From assembly GCA_030562195.1 (NCBI GenBank), contig JAUJPP010000011.1, positions 8,866,001-8,930,000 on the forward strand: a stretch of 64,000 nucleotides of DNA, in the 5' to 3' direction. This DNA is from Nipponacmea schrenckii (lineage: Eukaryota; Mollusca; Gastropoda; Lottiidae). Positions 37,401 through 49,400 of the stretch are shown here, one piece after another. The first letter of the stretch is position 1, and every line of letters starts with the position of its first letter. The translations under genes were made by a program, and so were the position numbers. Under the pieces are notes generated by a model. That model was given only the letters and a program-made list of their open reading frames with translations, was not told the DNA's origin and did not search any database.

Positions 37401-38545
37401 AACGCGTTTTCAAAAACACGGGCAATAACTGATACTAAATATTGTTTGATTTATTTGATATTTAATCTGGTTCATCCTTGGGTGATAAAAAAACTCAAGC
37501 CAAGTTTCATCAAAAACCATAAAGAATTGTTTCTAGAGTGTTTACAATCTAAAACAAGGGCAATAACTCATACCTAATATTTTCCCTATTTCAAAGATAC
37601 TTTGCCAGGCAAGGTAACATACGCCCACTGGCAGCATTGAATTTGAATAATACATTGAGTAATAACTCAAAAAACATTCACTGAATGAATATTGAAGTCA
37701 AGGGCAAAAACTCAAAAACTGTTCATGGAAAATTGTCAAATTCAAACTTGACCACCATCTTATCTATTTCAATACTCATATCAAGTTTCATCAAATCTAT
37801 TAAAAAATTGTAGCTTATTTTGCACCCACAAAAATTTTGGTCAAGTCAAGGGCAATAACTCAAAAACCATTCGTTAAAAAAAGTCGGAAATTCAAACTTG
37901 ACTAATGTCTTATCAATTCTGATACTTATACCAAGTTCCTTCAAAATCCTTTGAAAAATTAAAGCTTCTTATTGCAACCACAATAGAATCTTGACGCAAT
38001 TTCTCTAAGTCAAGGGCAATAACTCAAAACCGTTCATTGAAAAACTGTCAAATTCAAACTTGACTGAGGTCTAATCAATTCCAATGCTCACACCAATTTT
38101 CATCAAAATCGGATGAGAACTATGGCTTCTTTTGCGTACTCAAGTAAATTTTAACGTTTTTTCATTTAATCAAGGGCAATTACTCAAAAACCGACATCTG
38201 GAATCGCACAATTTTTTAACTTGTCCGAGATGTTATTAAGATGAATACACATACCAAGTTTCATTCAAATCGGATAAAAACTACAGCTTCTATTGCGTAC
38301 ACAAGTAAATTTTAACGTTTTTTCATTTAATCAAGGGCAATAACTCATAAACAGACATATGGAATCGCGCTGTTTTAGAACTTGTCCGAGATATTATCAA
38401 GATAAATGCACATACCAAGTTTCATACGAATAGGATAAAAACTCTGGCCTGTATCGCGGTCACAAGTAATTGTTGACGGACGGACCGACGGATGGACAGG
38501 GGTGATACCAATATACGTCCACATTTTCATTTGGACGTATAAAAA
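37400..38545. repeat. Two adjoining interspersed repeats with tandem cores
   Basis: 37400-37640 is the inverted counterpart of the 8225-10245 family (ggttcatccttgggtgat, gccaagtttcatcaaaa, ending gcaaggtaacatacgcccac). 37680-38545 is a related family with about five units of ~170 bp built on 'aagggcaataactcaaaaac' and 'ccaagtttcat'. It ends with gacggacggaccgacgg and the terminus ccaatatacgtccac, which has the same end sequence as at 41330 and 8410. Confidence 0.75.
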
Positions 38546-38574
38546 TGATACAATAAAATTGAAATTATTGATAA

Positions 38575-38770
38575 CAATATTCTAATTCTATACTCCGAAA
38601 CAACAGCTGTTGAGATAAATTTGATAAGGAAATTATTCCAACATCAACAGCTACAAGCCCAGAAAGTGTGGTTAATGAAATGATTAATTTATTATTGGAT
38701 GTAATGTTAACTTGTATTTTTTTTAATTTGATATTATTAACAGGCCATTCCTTGTCCGACAATGTCTAAA
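38575..38770. repeat. Interspersed repeat fragment, copy 2
   Basis: Homologous to 22130-22280 (gcccagaaagtgtggttaat, attggatgtaatgttaa). Confidence 0.7.
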
Positions 38771-39114
38771 GTACTCCTGATAAGCGTATTTGATTGGAAA
38801 TTGGATATTTTTATGAACTAATTAATGGCATCATATATCGAACAAAACCTGAAAATTTTATGCTTTTCCAATTTACAGATATCTTTTCATAGCCCATTTA
38901 AGATCATGATATGTGAAGGTAATAAAACAAAATTGCGCATACTTAAATCCTGAATTGAAGTTGTGGCACTTTCTGCAAGTGGGAACATTATATTTTAGTT
39001 TGTGACAACAAATAGGAAGAGAACCCAGGTGAGAAAAAGTAGTCTCCAGGTTGTGCTACAAAAAGTCATTTTGCGGCAAATTTCACAGTCACAGTACCTG
39101 GTCTACCACGCCAT

Positions 39115-41139
39115 TATGGAAGACAATCCCTGTCAAAATTAATCATTCTTAATGAATAATTCGGTGCCAAACATTAGTACAGTAAAATCAACATTTGTAC
39201 ACTTAATTTGACATTTGTTCGCTAAATCAATAATTTGTTGTTAAAAATTTATCATTCGAATAAAGAATATTACTGAACAAATTAACGATCAAGCCGAACT
39301 AATAATGCCCACTTCATAACGCCGAATGAAGTTTACCGAACAAATGTTGAAAAACATTTCTCGCATTTCATGAGAACTATATCATTATGACGACAAGTGG
39401 CGCTGCTCAATTTGAGCTAGGGCCTCGTCCCTATTTGTCTGGCCAATTTTTATGGCCGACCAGTGGCTGTGTACAAAGTAGAGAATCTTATTATGAATTC
39501 CAATTTTATGATAAAAAATTTTTAAGCAAACTCTTGGTACTCTTTATTCGTGGAATGTGAGATTTTGAGATAAATATGGTGCCTATAATGTTTTGAAAAA
39601 TGGCAATTTTTGTACAGTCCACATTGATGGTGGGGGGACAGATATTTTGATGGAATTGGCAAAATCCAACAACGTGGTTTCTTCAGACGTATCTAATATC
39701 TAAAATTCCAATATAGTATTTTCATGCCAAGCAGAGTTACTGGCCAGTTAGAGATGAAAACTCTTCAAAGCCAATTTTCTGAAAAATGGCTAATTTTTTA
39801 ACAGTCCATGCTGATGGTTGTGGGGTATATTTTTTGTTGGAATTTGGTAGAATCCTAACCACATGGTACCTTCATACCTGAGAATAAATAAAAAAATTCC
39901 AAAGAAATAGTATTTTTATGCCAAACTTTGTTACCTGTCAGTCAGTGATGAAGAATCTCCATGGCCAATTTTTGAAAAATGGACAATTTTTGAATAGTCC
40001 ACGCTTATGGTGGTGGGGTATATTTTTTGATGGAATTGGCAGAATCCCAACCTCATGGTGCGTCAGACCTGTGAATATCCAAAAAATTAAAAAAAAGAAA
40101 TAGTATTTTCATGCCAAACTTAGTGACTGGCCAGTCAGTGATGAAGACTCTTCATGACCTCTTCAGTCCACGGTGATGGTGGTGGGGCATAATTTTTGAT
40201 GGAATTGGCAGAATCCTAACCACAAAATGCCTTCAGACCTGTAAATATCCCAAAAATTCCAATATAATGGTATTTTCATGCCAAACTCAGTGACTGGCCA
40301 GTCATTTATACCTGTGAATAAATCGAAAATTCCAAAGAAATAGTATTTTCATGCCAAACTTTGTTACTGGCCAGTCAGTGATGAAGACTCTTCATGGCCA
40401 ATTTTTGAAAAAATGAACAATGTTAGAAAAGTACAGGCTGATGATGGAATTGGCAGAATCCGAACCAAATAGTGGCCTCAGACCTTAATGCTCCACCGCC
40501 ATCAGTGTGGACTGTTAAAAATTTGGCAATTTTTCAAAAATTGGCCATGAAGAGTCCTCATCTCTAACTGGCCAGTAACTAAGCTTGGCATGAAAATACT
40601 TTTATATATTCACAGGTCTGAAGAAACCATGTTGTTGGGATTTTTTTTTTTTTTTTTCAAAACATTATAGGCACCATATTTATCTCAAAATCTCACATTC
40701 CAATGAATAAAGAGTACCAAGAGTTTGCTTAAAAATTTTTTATCATAAAATTGGAATTCATAATAAGATTCTCTACTTTGTACACAGCCACTGGTCGGCC
40801 ATAAAAATTGGCCAGACAAATAGGGACGAGGCCCTAGCTCAAATTGAGCAGCGCCACTTGTCGTCATAATGATATAGTTCTCATGAAATGCGAGAAATGT
40901 TTTTCAACATTTGTTCGGTAAACTTCATTCGGCGTTATGAAGTGGGCATTATTAGTTCTGCTTGATCGTTAATTTGTTCAGTAATATTCTTTATTCGAAT
41001 GATAACTTTTTAACAACAAATTATGAATTTAGCGAACCAATGTCAAATTAAGCGTACAAATGTTGATTTTACTGTACTAATGTTTGGCACCGAATTATTC
41101 ATTAAGAATGATTAATTTTGGCAGGGATTGTCTTCCATA
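39115..41139. mobile_element. Foldback element with ~490-bp inverted arms
   Basis: The left arm (39115-39600) and right arm (40651-41139) are nearly perfect reverse complements. They start tatggaagacaatccctg and end gcctataatgttttgaaaa. Differences are few (for example a short substitution in taatttgttgt, and cgtgg versus attgg near the inner end). The centre (39601-40650) is a tandem block. Each arm holds a matching 60-codon open frame (MTTSGAAQFELGPRPYLSG...), probably incidental. Long arms plus a tandem-repeat centre are the hallmark of foldback elements. No transposase is encoded, so it is non-autonomous. A target duplication is not clear. Confidence 0.85.
39601..40650. repeat. ~175-bp tandem units in the foldback centre
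   Basis: About five to six units carry 'tggtggtggggtatat', 'tttgatggaattggcagaat', 'atagtattttcatgccaaac', 'gactggccagtcagtgatga' and 'gactcttcatggccaat'. The last unit (about 40480-40620) is in the opposite orientation, so even the centre is partly symmetrical. Confidence 0.8.
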
Positions 41140-41309
41140 TTATATCTAGATTTCTAATTTTGTTTAAGTAACTTTGTTTTATAGGGCTATGGAAATGGGT
41201 AATTTGCATATTTCTCGTATCTTCAGATGATCATATCGCATGAATTAGACTCTTGGCAACATTGGGAAGTGATATTATTGCAATGTGCTTGTTATCAGCC
41301 CTGTTTATA

Positions 41310-41650
41310 AGCCCGCACGAATATGTGGACGTATATTGTCGTCGCCCTTGTCCGTCGATCTGTCGGTCCTTCAACATTTGTTGTAGAAACTATAGAAGCT
41401 TCAATTTTCTAAGGATTTTTATGAAACTTGGTGGGAGCATTGAAATTTATAAGGCGGTGGAAAAAGTTCTATTTGATGATATTTTTAATAACGGTTTTAG
41501 AGTTATAGCCCCTGGCCCTATATTTGTTTTCGACACAATAGAAGCTACAATTATTGTCAACGGATTTTAGTGAAACTTGGTGTGAGCATTGGAATTGATA
41601 AGACGGCGGTCAATTTCGAATTTGACGATTTTTCCATAAGCGGTTTAAAA
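41310..41650. repeat. Interspersed repeat fragment with ggacgtatattg end
   Basis: Starts tatgtggacgtatattgtcg, then tcgcccttgtccgtcg, followed by two ~150-bp units (gatttttatgaaacttggtg, gagcattgaaattta). It is the reverse-oriented relative of 37680-38545. Confidence 0.7.
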
Positions 41651-41654
41651 GATT

Positions 41655-42215
41655 GATAAATTTCACATTTTGCCTTTACTAAAAGCGGATGAGAGAAAAC
41701 CGGGCGAGAGGTAATAAAGTACAATAGGGGCTTTAAAGCGATGAAGCAAAATGTCGATTGCTAAGCAAAGTGCTGTAGCGTTCCACATACCACATGTCAG
41801 GTAAACGGAGGTTAATATTAAATAAAAATTTGTAAACATGCTTTAGTGGTCTTCACAATTTTTAAAAAGAAATTTAGACGTGTTTTACCAAATGCAGTGT
41901 TCTGTAATAAGTTAGGTATTGTGGTCTGAGTTAAGTCATAGAGGTATTAATAGAACAAGAGGGCTAACTCCAGAACGAGGCTGAAGTCGCTGTGTACGCC
42001 GCCGCCATGTTGTTTGTACGACAAAAGACGTCAAACGTTGTACAACCGAAAATAGATGTACTTTTAGAAGTAAATTCACAATTACAGTCATTTCCTGCTA
42101 GGCTTATATTTGTCAAGAGAGACAAAGTTCTGTTATTGTCTTGAAAGAGAGAAATAACGTTAGGAATTCAATTTCTTTCACCGGTAAGCTTAAAATAGGT
42201 CTAATTTAAGAAGAC
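41655..42215. other. No gene recognised
   Basis: Mixed-composition intergenic DNA with a slightly GC-richer piece at 41960-42050 (gtgtacgccgccgccatg); no exon supported. Confidence 0.4.
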
Positions 42216-42689
42216 TTAAAGGGATAATAGGCGTTAGAATACACTCGTCCTACGGCTTATATTTGTGTTTCATATTGACTATTAGTTAAATAAGTATGCA
42301 TCCCACACTTTACCAAATTTTAAAAAGCCACAATAAAAAAATATTCGGAATTTTAAAAAAAAGTGAGCCAGCGACGATTCCATTCAGTTTGAGAATAAAA
42401 GCGTCTGGTAAATCAACGCTAAAACATCATTGTGGAATTCAACAGTAGGGGTCAAGGACGCGTGAAAACTCACATGTTAGAGTTACTTCCCTCTATATTT
42501 ACACGATTTGAAAATCGCTTGATGGATGGCTCAAGCGTTTTATGATTAACTACTTTATTTTGGGGATTTATCGGATTTTAGAGGGATTTTGATGTATAGG
42601 TAAGTCCACTGATGGATATATACTGTTATTGTCCAAATTTGAGTGAACTTAAAATTTTATGTTCTTTCTAACGCCTATTATCCCTTTAA
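42216..42689. mobile_element. piggyBac-type MITE with TTAA duplication
   Basis: Inverted termini TTAAAGGGATAATAGGCGTT (extended by AGAA) at both ends, each abutting TTAA, the target site of piggyBac transposases. It is 474 bp long and has no transposase. The terminal sequence does not start with the CCC typical of piggyBac, so assignment to the superfamily rests on the TTAA site. Confidence 0.8.
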
Positions 42690-43360
42690 CCTACGTTAAA
42701 ATTGATGCTACGCCAATTTCTTGTTGGTCTATAAGTTGATGTTGTCAATACGACAATAGACCTCGTTCAAATCGAACTTAATTTTCCTCATTTGTTGTTA
42801 GATTCTCTGACTCCGATTGAGTTACGTAAAATAAATCATTTGCTAAACGCGGCTCAACCCCCAAGACAAGAATCTATGTCTATCGTCTATGCCTATGCCG
42901 CTATGGCAATCCGAGTGTCTAGGGTTCAAGTAAGTATGATGGTTGGGGATCACTGGGTAGTAGTAAGTACTTCGTCTTCGGTAGTAGGCTACTGTAGACT
43001 GTAGGCTAACTAGGAGACAGAGTCTAGGCTACTCGTAACTGACGTAAGGCTGCAACCATTGAGCTGAACTGATTGGCCTAGCAGTGCTGCAATTCGATGG
43101 AGTTATCAAATAGATTTCTTGTAACACGTACCTTTTAAAAATCCCTTTGTGTAATCATAGTCTATGCTACTCCTTTCGAGCGGTCTTTTGAGAATAATAA
43201 GCAGCAGATGCTTGTTTACATTAATGACGACATACCTCAATGACGTCTTTTCCTAGAGGGGCACCTACAATTGAGCTATTCAGTGATTGGCTTTTAAACA
43301 ATAAGGTCACAGGTCGAGGTCAGAGCAGTCTTAGTATTTCACAGGCATCCATATTATTCT
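42690..43360. other. No confirmed gene; one possible exon
   Basis: Between an acceptor-like tcatttgttgttag (ending ~42801) and a strong donor GTAAGTATG (~42930) lies an open segment reading LTPIELRKINHLLNAAQPP. It has no family match and no partner exon. It could be an isolated exon or chance. Confidence 0.3.
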
Positions 43361-43363
43361 TAA

Positions 43364-43878
43364 GCCCTGGGTTTTCAACCTTTTTTTGGGTGGCGTCCCT
43401 TATTTTGATTTGGTTCGGACACGCGTCCCTATCTATTTTCAAATACACCTACAGCAGGGATATACGAAGAGTGGATTAGTCGGCAACCTTTAGTTGTTTC
43501 GTCGACAAAGATTATTGAAATGAAAATTTCATATTTATGCAGTTTAAAACAAATTTATTTTAACAAAGCTCACACCTTTCAAATATCGTGTTCTCTAGTG
43601 AGAAGGCTAGGCTTGGGTCTGTTTCCGAAAGACACACCGACACCCGAATGTCATGTTGAATATTTAGTTGATTTCGGCATTTCCAGGAAAGTGAAACTCG
43701 TGCCCGCATCATGCAAACAGTCGGTGTCTTTATTCCTCTGACAGCCCCCGACAAGTAATTTTGATTTTGTAATATTTTCTTAAAAATCTTACCAAAAAAA
43801 AAAATTTTTTTTAAGAGACTTGAGACGACCCCGCGTCCCACTCAAAATTATCAAACGTCCCACGGGTTGAAAACCTGC
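43364..43878. mobile_element. hAT-like MITE
   Basis: The left end cctgggttttcaacc is followed by ttttgggtggcgtccc; the right end reads cgtcccacgggttgaaaacc before tgcac. These form imperfect inverted ends of the CAGGGTTTTCAACC type common in hAT elements. It is about 515 bp, with no transposase. An 8-bp target duplication is not evident. Confidence 0.65.
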
Positions 43879-43884
43879 ACGTCC

Positions 43885-46435
43885 AATATTGCAACACTTT
43901 TATTAGGCCCTATTAGCCATCTTAAAACGGGAAATAATGTTGGGTATTGAATATAATGTAAACTACTACTTCTTACGTTCAAAAGTACTAGAAATGTACG
44001 AAAATCGAACAATCGCTTCAAATGTATCTAGATTTTAATTTTATCTTTCTATCTCTTTTTAGATTTGATGAATTCATGATTAATTATTGAATTTTATGAT
44101 TCTGTTATATTCCATATACCGGTACTTTATTCTTGCATTTAATTGCATCTTTGCTGTCGAGTTTCATTCTAAACTGTAGGCCATAAATCCATGGCTGTTG
44201 ATTCCGTCAATTTTTTCGATTTTTTATTTTTTACAGAGCTTCGCTCTGTATTTCATGAATAAATTTATTTATGAAGTAGGCTTCTATATCTTAGAATGAA
44301 AATAAAAATTAAAATACAAATTCAAATTATTAAACCTGGCCCAGAACCTAAGAGCATAGGCCTATATTTATCAGTGGCCAAGTTATATATTTTTATTTAA
44401 TTTCATGTTCTTTATAAGTAGTATTATTCTATTAAAATATATTTGAGCTAATTAGTGGTGTTTTGTGCATATTTTGTGCATCAAAGATCTGAAAGAATTC
44501 GGATATAAATGAATTTATTCGTCGCATAAATAACAGCTTTTTACTATAGCCAGCGTAGATTACGTCGCTTTTTATGGCAGGGAATTTTGTTCAAAACTAT
44601 AATGATCTGCTGAAATAGCTAATACCTATGATGAAAAAACATAATACTTCTAATACCAATGTCGTAAAACCTTTGACCAATAATAACTAAAACTTCAAAC
44701 TTCTAATGGCAGAGTCTTATGTTGATATTCAAATGTTAAACACCCTAAAACCTCTATTGATTTAAAGGTAGCCTTATCGCAAATGGTTTAGTAATAGCAA
44801 CAACGTCAAATTGTAAAAGCTTCTTCTATATAGCAATAGTGTAAAAGCATTAGTCGCAGAGCATTAATTCTAATATTCAAATTAGATGATGGGCGGGGCT
44901 TTAAAACCTGTCACTCAAGACACTGAGAAAAACCCAAATAATTTCTCCCATGGAAAGATATCTTAATTGATAAACAAACATGGCAAATAAAATTCGCTCT
45001 AGAGGCATTCTCGGCGGAATTCTCCGCGAACCAAAATTTGTTCGTGTTCGCCTGCTGTATAGAAGGACTCGTTGTTTTTCATATTATTCATTCGCCGCGT
45101 TCGGGTTCGAGTTCGTGTTCGGGTTTGCCTTCCTGTATAAATCTTAAGGTAGAATAGAAGATCTTACAATACTGTCGTCCTAAGATTAATATGTGTGTTT
45201 GATAGCGGCTTTTTAGTTAAATATTGTTTGCAACCCAAACTTTATCAATTATGTAAAAGTGACAATAAAACCTAATTCGAAATATAAAAAAAAAATTGAG
45301 AAAGCGACAAATCTATTTTGTTTGATTGAAAAAGAGGAGAAGAGGAGTAGGGCGTAAAATTCATTTAATTTTCAAGAGAAAGATCCCCGATGCCTACCCA
45401 TTATACATCTGGCTGTTTCACAGAAATTACAGACTGACGTTTGAGTGGTTTCAAGACAGTCGCTCATTCACCATAGACAAAACCAAACAAGTGTTTCATA
45501 ACATTGTGTAACTGAAAGCACGGAAGGGTTAAACTAACAAAAATACAACTGAATATTTTCTTAAATATAATCCATTAAGTGATGCCTAATGTTTAATTTT
45601 ATTATCTGATCACTATCTGAAATAAAACACAAGAGTTTGGCTAAATTTGCCCATCTGAGTTCCAATTCCTAATTCCCAAATTTTTTATTGGGTGGGTTTT
45701 GGGGTTAAGTTCTGGCGTTTTCTGTGACGATTTAAGTTCTGACGGTGGAAGAATTGTGCACCGAATCTAAGTTTATTTAAAGGTGGTGGGAGAGGCTTGA
45801 TTCAAAAGGTGCCATGCGTTTTTTCAGGGTCTTTCTAGAATGATATGATTCTTTTTAATTTTGTGTTAATCTGAAACAAATTTATAAATGTTTTAAATGG
45901 TCATTGGGTATTCCATTGATTTAAAGAGACATATTCGCCATTTTTCTGGGTTCTGGGTCTAGAAATTATATGTAGTCTTCCTTTTAACTGATATTTTTGA
46001 AGTGTTCAAATTTAGTTCTCACCATACATCTTCATATTAAGATTTTAAAACCTGGACACTAAGCGGGAAAAGAAAGTGAATATAAATATATAATATATCT
46101 ACCATGAGCCCTTTGAAACTGTGAAAAAACAGGTTCTCTAAAAAGTAAAATGAATAAACTTATATTAATACCTTTCAATTGTTTTAAATTTAAATTAAAT
46201 TCCCTTTCTTCAATACAAGTAAACTAGGATACATATTTAAGGTTTCAAATAGTGATAGAAAAGGTTTAAAGAACAGAGGATTTGTGGGTGGGGAAAAGGA
46301 TACGAATTGTCATTACTGGAAATAGTTTTCTCTGTATAGGAAAATCTGAAATATAGTGTGATGAAAAAATAATAATACGCCTACTGTGATTTAAAATAGA
46401 TTTATAGTTTAAAAATAAAAAATTAATATCTGTTA
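43885..46435. other. Intergenic, no gene recognised
   Basis: AT-rich. 45185-45335 is copy 2 of the repeat at 22840-23010. The last ~700 bp before the satellite (45650-46430) has many homopolymer runs and nothing recognisable. Confidence 0.45.
45185..45335. repeat. Interspersed repeat fragment, copy 2
   Basis: Homologous to 22840-23010 (tttgatagcggc, gttaaatat, tttatcaattatgtaa, gattgaaaaagagg). Confidence 0.7.
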
Positions 46436-46439
46436 GTCA

Positions 46440-49400
46440 ATGAAAATACATATACTGTGATAGTTAAGGATACAAATAAAAATAACTGTGATAGTAAAGG
46501 ATAAAGAATATGAATATTGTGATAGTAAAGGATAAAGAATATGAATATACTGTGATAGTAAAGGATAAAGAATATAATATACTGTGATAGTAAAGGATAA
46601 AGAATATAATATACTGTGATAGTAAAGGATAAGAATATAATATACTGTGATAGTAAAGGAAAAGGGAAATTTAATAACATAAAAAAAAAAACTGTGATAG
46701 TAAAGGATAAAAAACTATGAAAATACTGTGATAGTAAAGGATAAAGAATATGAATATACTGTGATAGTAAAGGATAAAGAATATGAATATACTGTGATAG
46801 TAAAGGATAAAGAATATGAATATACTGTGATAGTAAAGGATAAAAAACTATAAAATATACTGTGATGGTAAAGGATAAAGAATATGAATATACTGTGATA
46901 GTAAAGGAAAACAGAATATAAATATACTGTGATAGTAAAGGATAAAGAATATGAATATACTGTGAAAGTAAAGGATACAGAATATAAATATACTGTGATA
47001 GTAAAGGATAAAGAATATGAATATACTGTGAAAGTAAAGGATAAAGAATATAAATATACTGTGATAGTAAAGGATAAAGAATATGAATATACTGTGATAG
47101 TAAAGGATAAAAGAATATGAATATACTGTGATAGTAAAGGATAAAGAATATAAAATATACTGTGATAGTAAAGGATAAAGAATATAAATATACTGTGATA
47201 GTAAGGGGTAAAGAATATAAATATATAGTGATAGTAAAGGGTAAGGAATATAAATATACAGTGATAGTAAAGGACAAAGAATATATATATACTGTGATAG
47301 TAAAGGATAAAGAATATAAATATACTGTGATAGTAAATGATAAAGAATATGAATATACTGTGATAGTAAAGGATAAAGAATATAAATATACTGTGATAGT
47401 AAAGGATAAAGAATATAAATATACTGTGATAGTAAATGATAAAGAATATAAATATACTGTGATAGTAAAGGGTAAAGAATATAAATATACAGTGATAGTA
47501 GAGTAGAAAGAATATAAATATAATGTGATAGAAACGGATAAAGAACATAATATACTTTATCCTTTACTACTGTGATGGTAAAGGATACAAAATATTAATA
47601 TACTGTGATAGTAAATGATAAAGAACATGAATATACTGTGATAGTAAAGGATACAGAATATAAATATACTGTGATAGTAGAGGAGAAAGAATATAAATAT
47701 ACTGTGATAGAAAGGGATAAAGAACATAATATACTTTATCCTTTACTACTGTGATGGTAAAGGATACAGAATATTAATATACTGTCATAGTAAAGGATAA
47801 AGAATATGAATATACTGTGGTTGGAATATGAATATACTGTCATAGTAAAGGATACAGAATATGAATATACTTTGATAGTAAAGGATAAAGAATATTAATA
47901 TACTGTGGTGGTAAAGGATACAGAATATAAATATACTGTGTTAGTAAAGGATAAAGAACATAAATATACTGTGATTTAAGGATAAAGAATATAATATACT
48001 GTGTTAGTAAAGGATAAAGAACATAAATATACTGTGATTTAAGGATAAAGAATATTAATATACTGTGGTGGTAAAGGATACAGAATATTAATATACTGTG
48101 GTAGTAAAGGATAAAGAATATGAATATACTGTGATAGTAAAGGATAAAGAATATAAATATACTGTGATAGTAAAGGATAAAGAATATGAACATACTTTGA
48201 TAGTAAATAATACAGAATATAAATATACTGTGATAGTAAAGGATAAAGAATATGAACATACTGTGATAGTAAAGGATACAGAATATAAATATACTGTGTA
48301 GTAAAGGATAAAGAATATAAATATACTGTGATAGTAAAGGATAAAGAATATGAATATACTGTGATAGTAAAGGTTAAATAATAAGAAAATACTGTGATAG
48401 TAAAGGATAAAGAATATGAATATACTGTGATAGTAAAGGATAAAGACTATGAAAATACTGTGATAGTAAAGGATAAAGAATATAAATATACTATGGTAGT
48501 AAAGGATAAAGAATATAAATATACTTTGATAGTAAAGGGTAAAGATTATGAATATACTGTGATAGTAAAGGATAAAGAATATGAAAATACTGTGATAGTA
48601 AAGGATAAAGAATATGAATATACTGTGATAGTAAAGGATAAAGAATATGAATATACTGTGATAGTAAAGGATAAAGAATATGAATATACTGTGATAGTAA
48701 AGGATAAAGAATATGAAAATACCGTGTTAGATAAAGGATAAAGAATATAAATATACTGTGATAGTAAAGGATAAAGAATATGAATATACTGTGATAGTAA
48801 AGGATAAAGAATATGAATATACTGTGATAGTAAAGGATAAAGAATATGAATATACTGTGATAGTAAGGATAAAGAATATGAATATACTGTGATAGTAAAG
48901 GATAAAGAATATGAATATACTGTGATAGTAAAGGATAAAGAATATGAATATACTGTGATAGTAAAGGATAAAGAATATGAAAATACAGTGGAAGTAAAGG
49001 ATACAGAATATGAATATACTGTGATAGTAAAGGATAAAGAATATGAATATACTGTGATAGTAAAGGATAAAGAATATGAATATACTGTGATAGTAAAGGA
49101 TAAAGAATATGAATATACTGTGATAGTAAAGGATAAAGAATATGAACATACTGTGATAGTAAAGGATAAAGACTATGAATATACTTTGATAGTAACGGAT
49201 AAAGATTATGAATATACTGTGATAGTAAAAGATAAGGAATATTAATATACTGTGATAGTAAAGGATAAAGAATATGAATATACTGTGATAGTAAAGGATA
49301 AAGAATATGAATATACTGTGATAGTAAAGGATAAAGAATATGAATATACTGTGATAGTAAAGGATAAAGAATATGAATATACTGTGATAGTAAGGATAAA

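Noticed and set aside
39388..39571. 60-codon open frame present in both arms of the foldback element
   Set aside because: Present twice only because the arms are duplicates; it is too short and has no motif.
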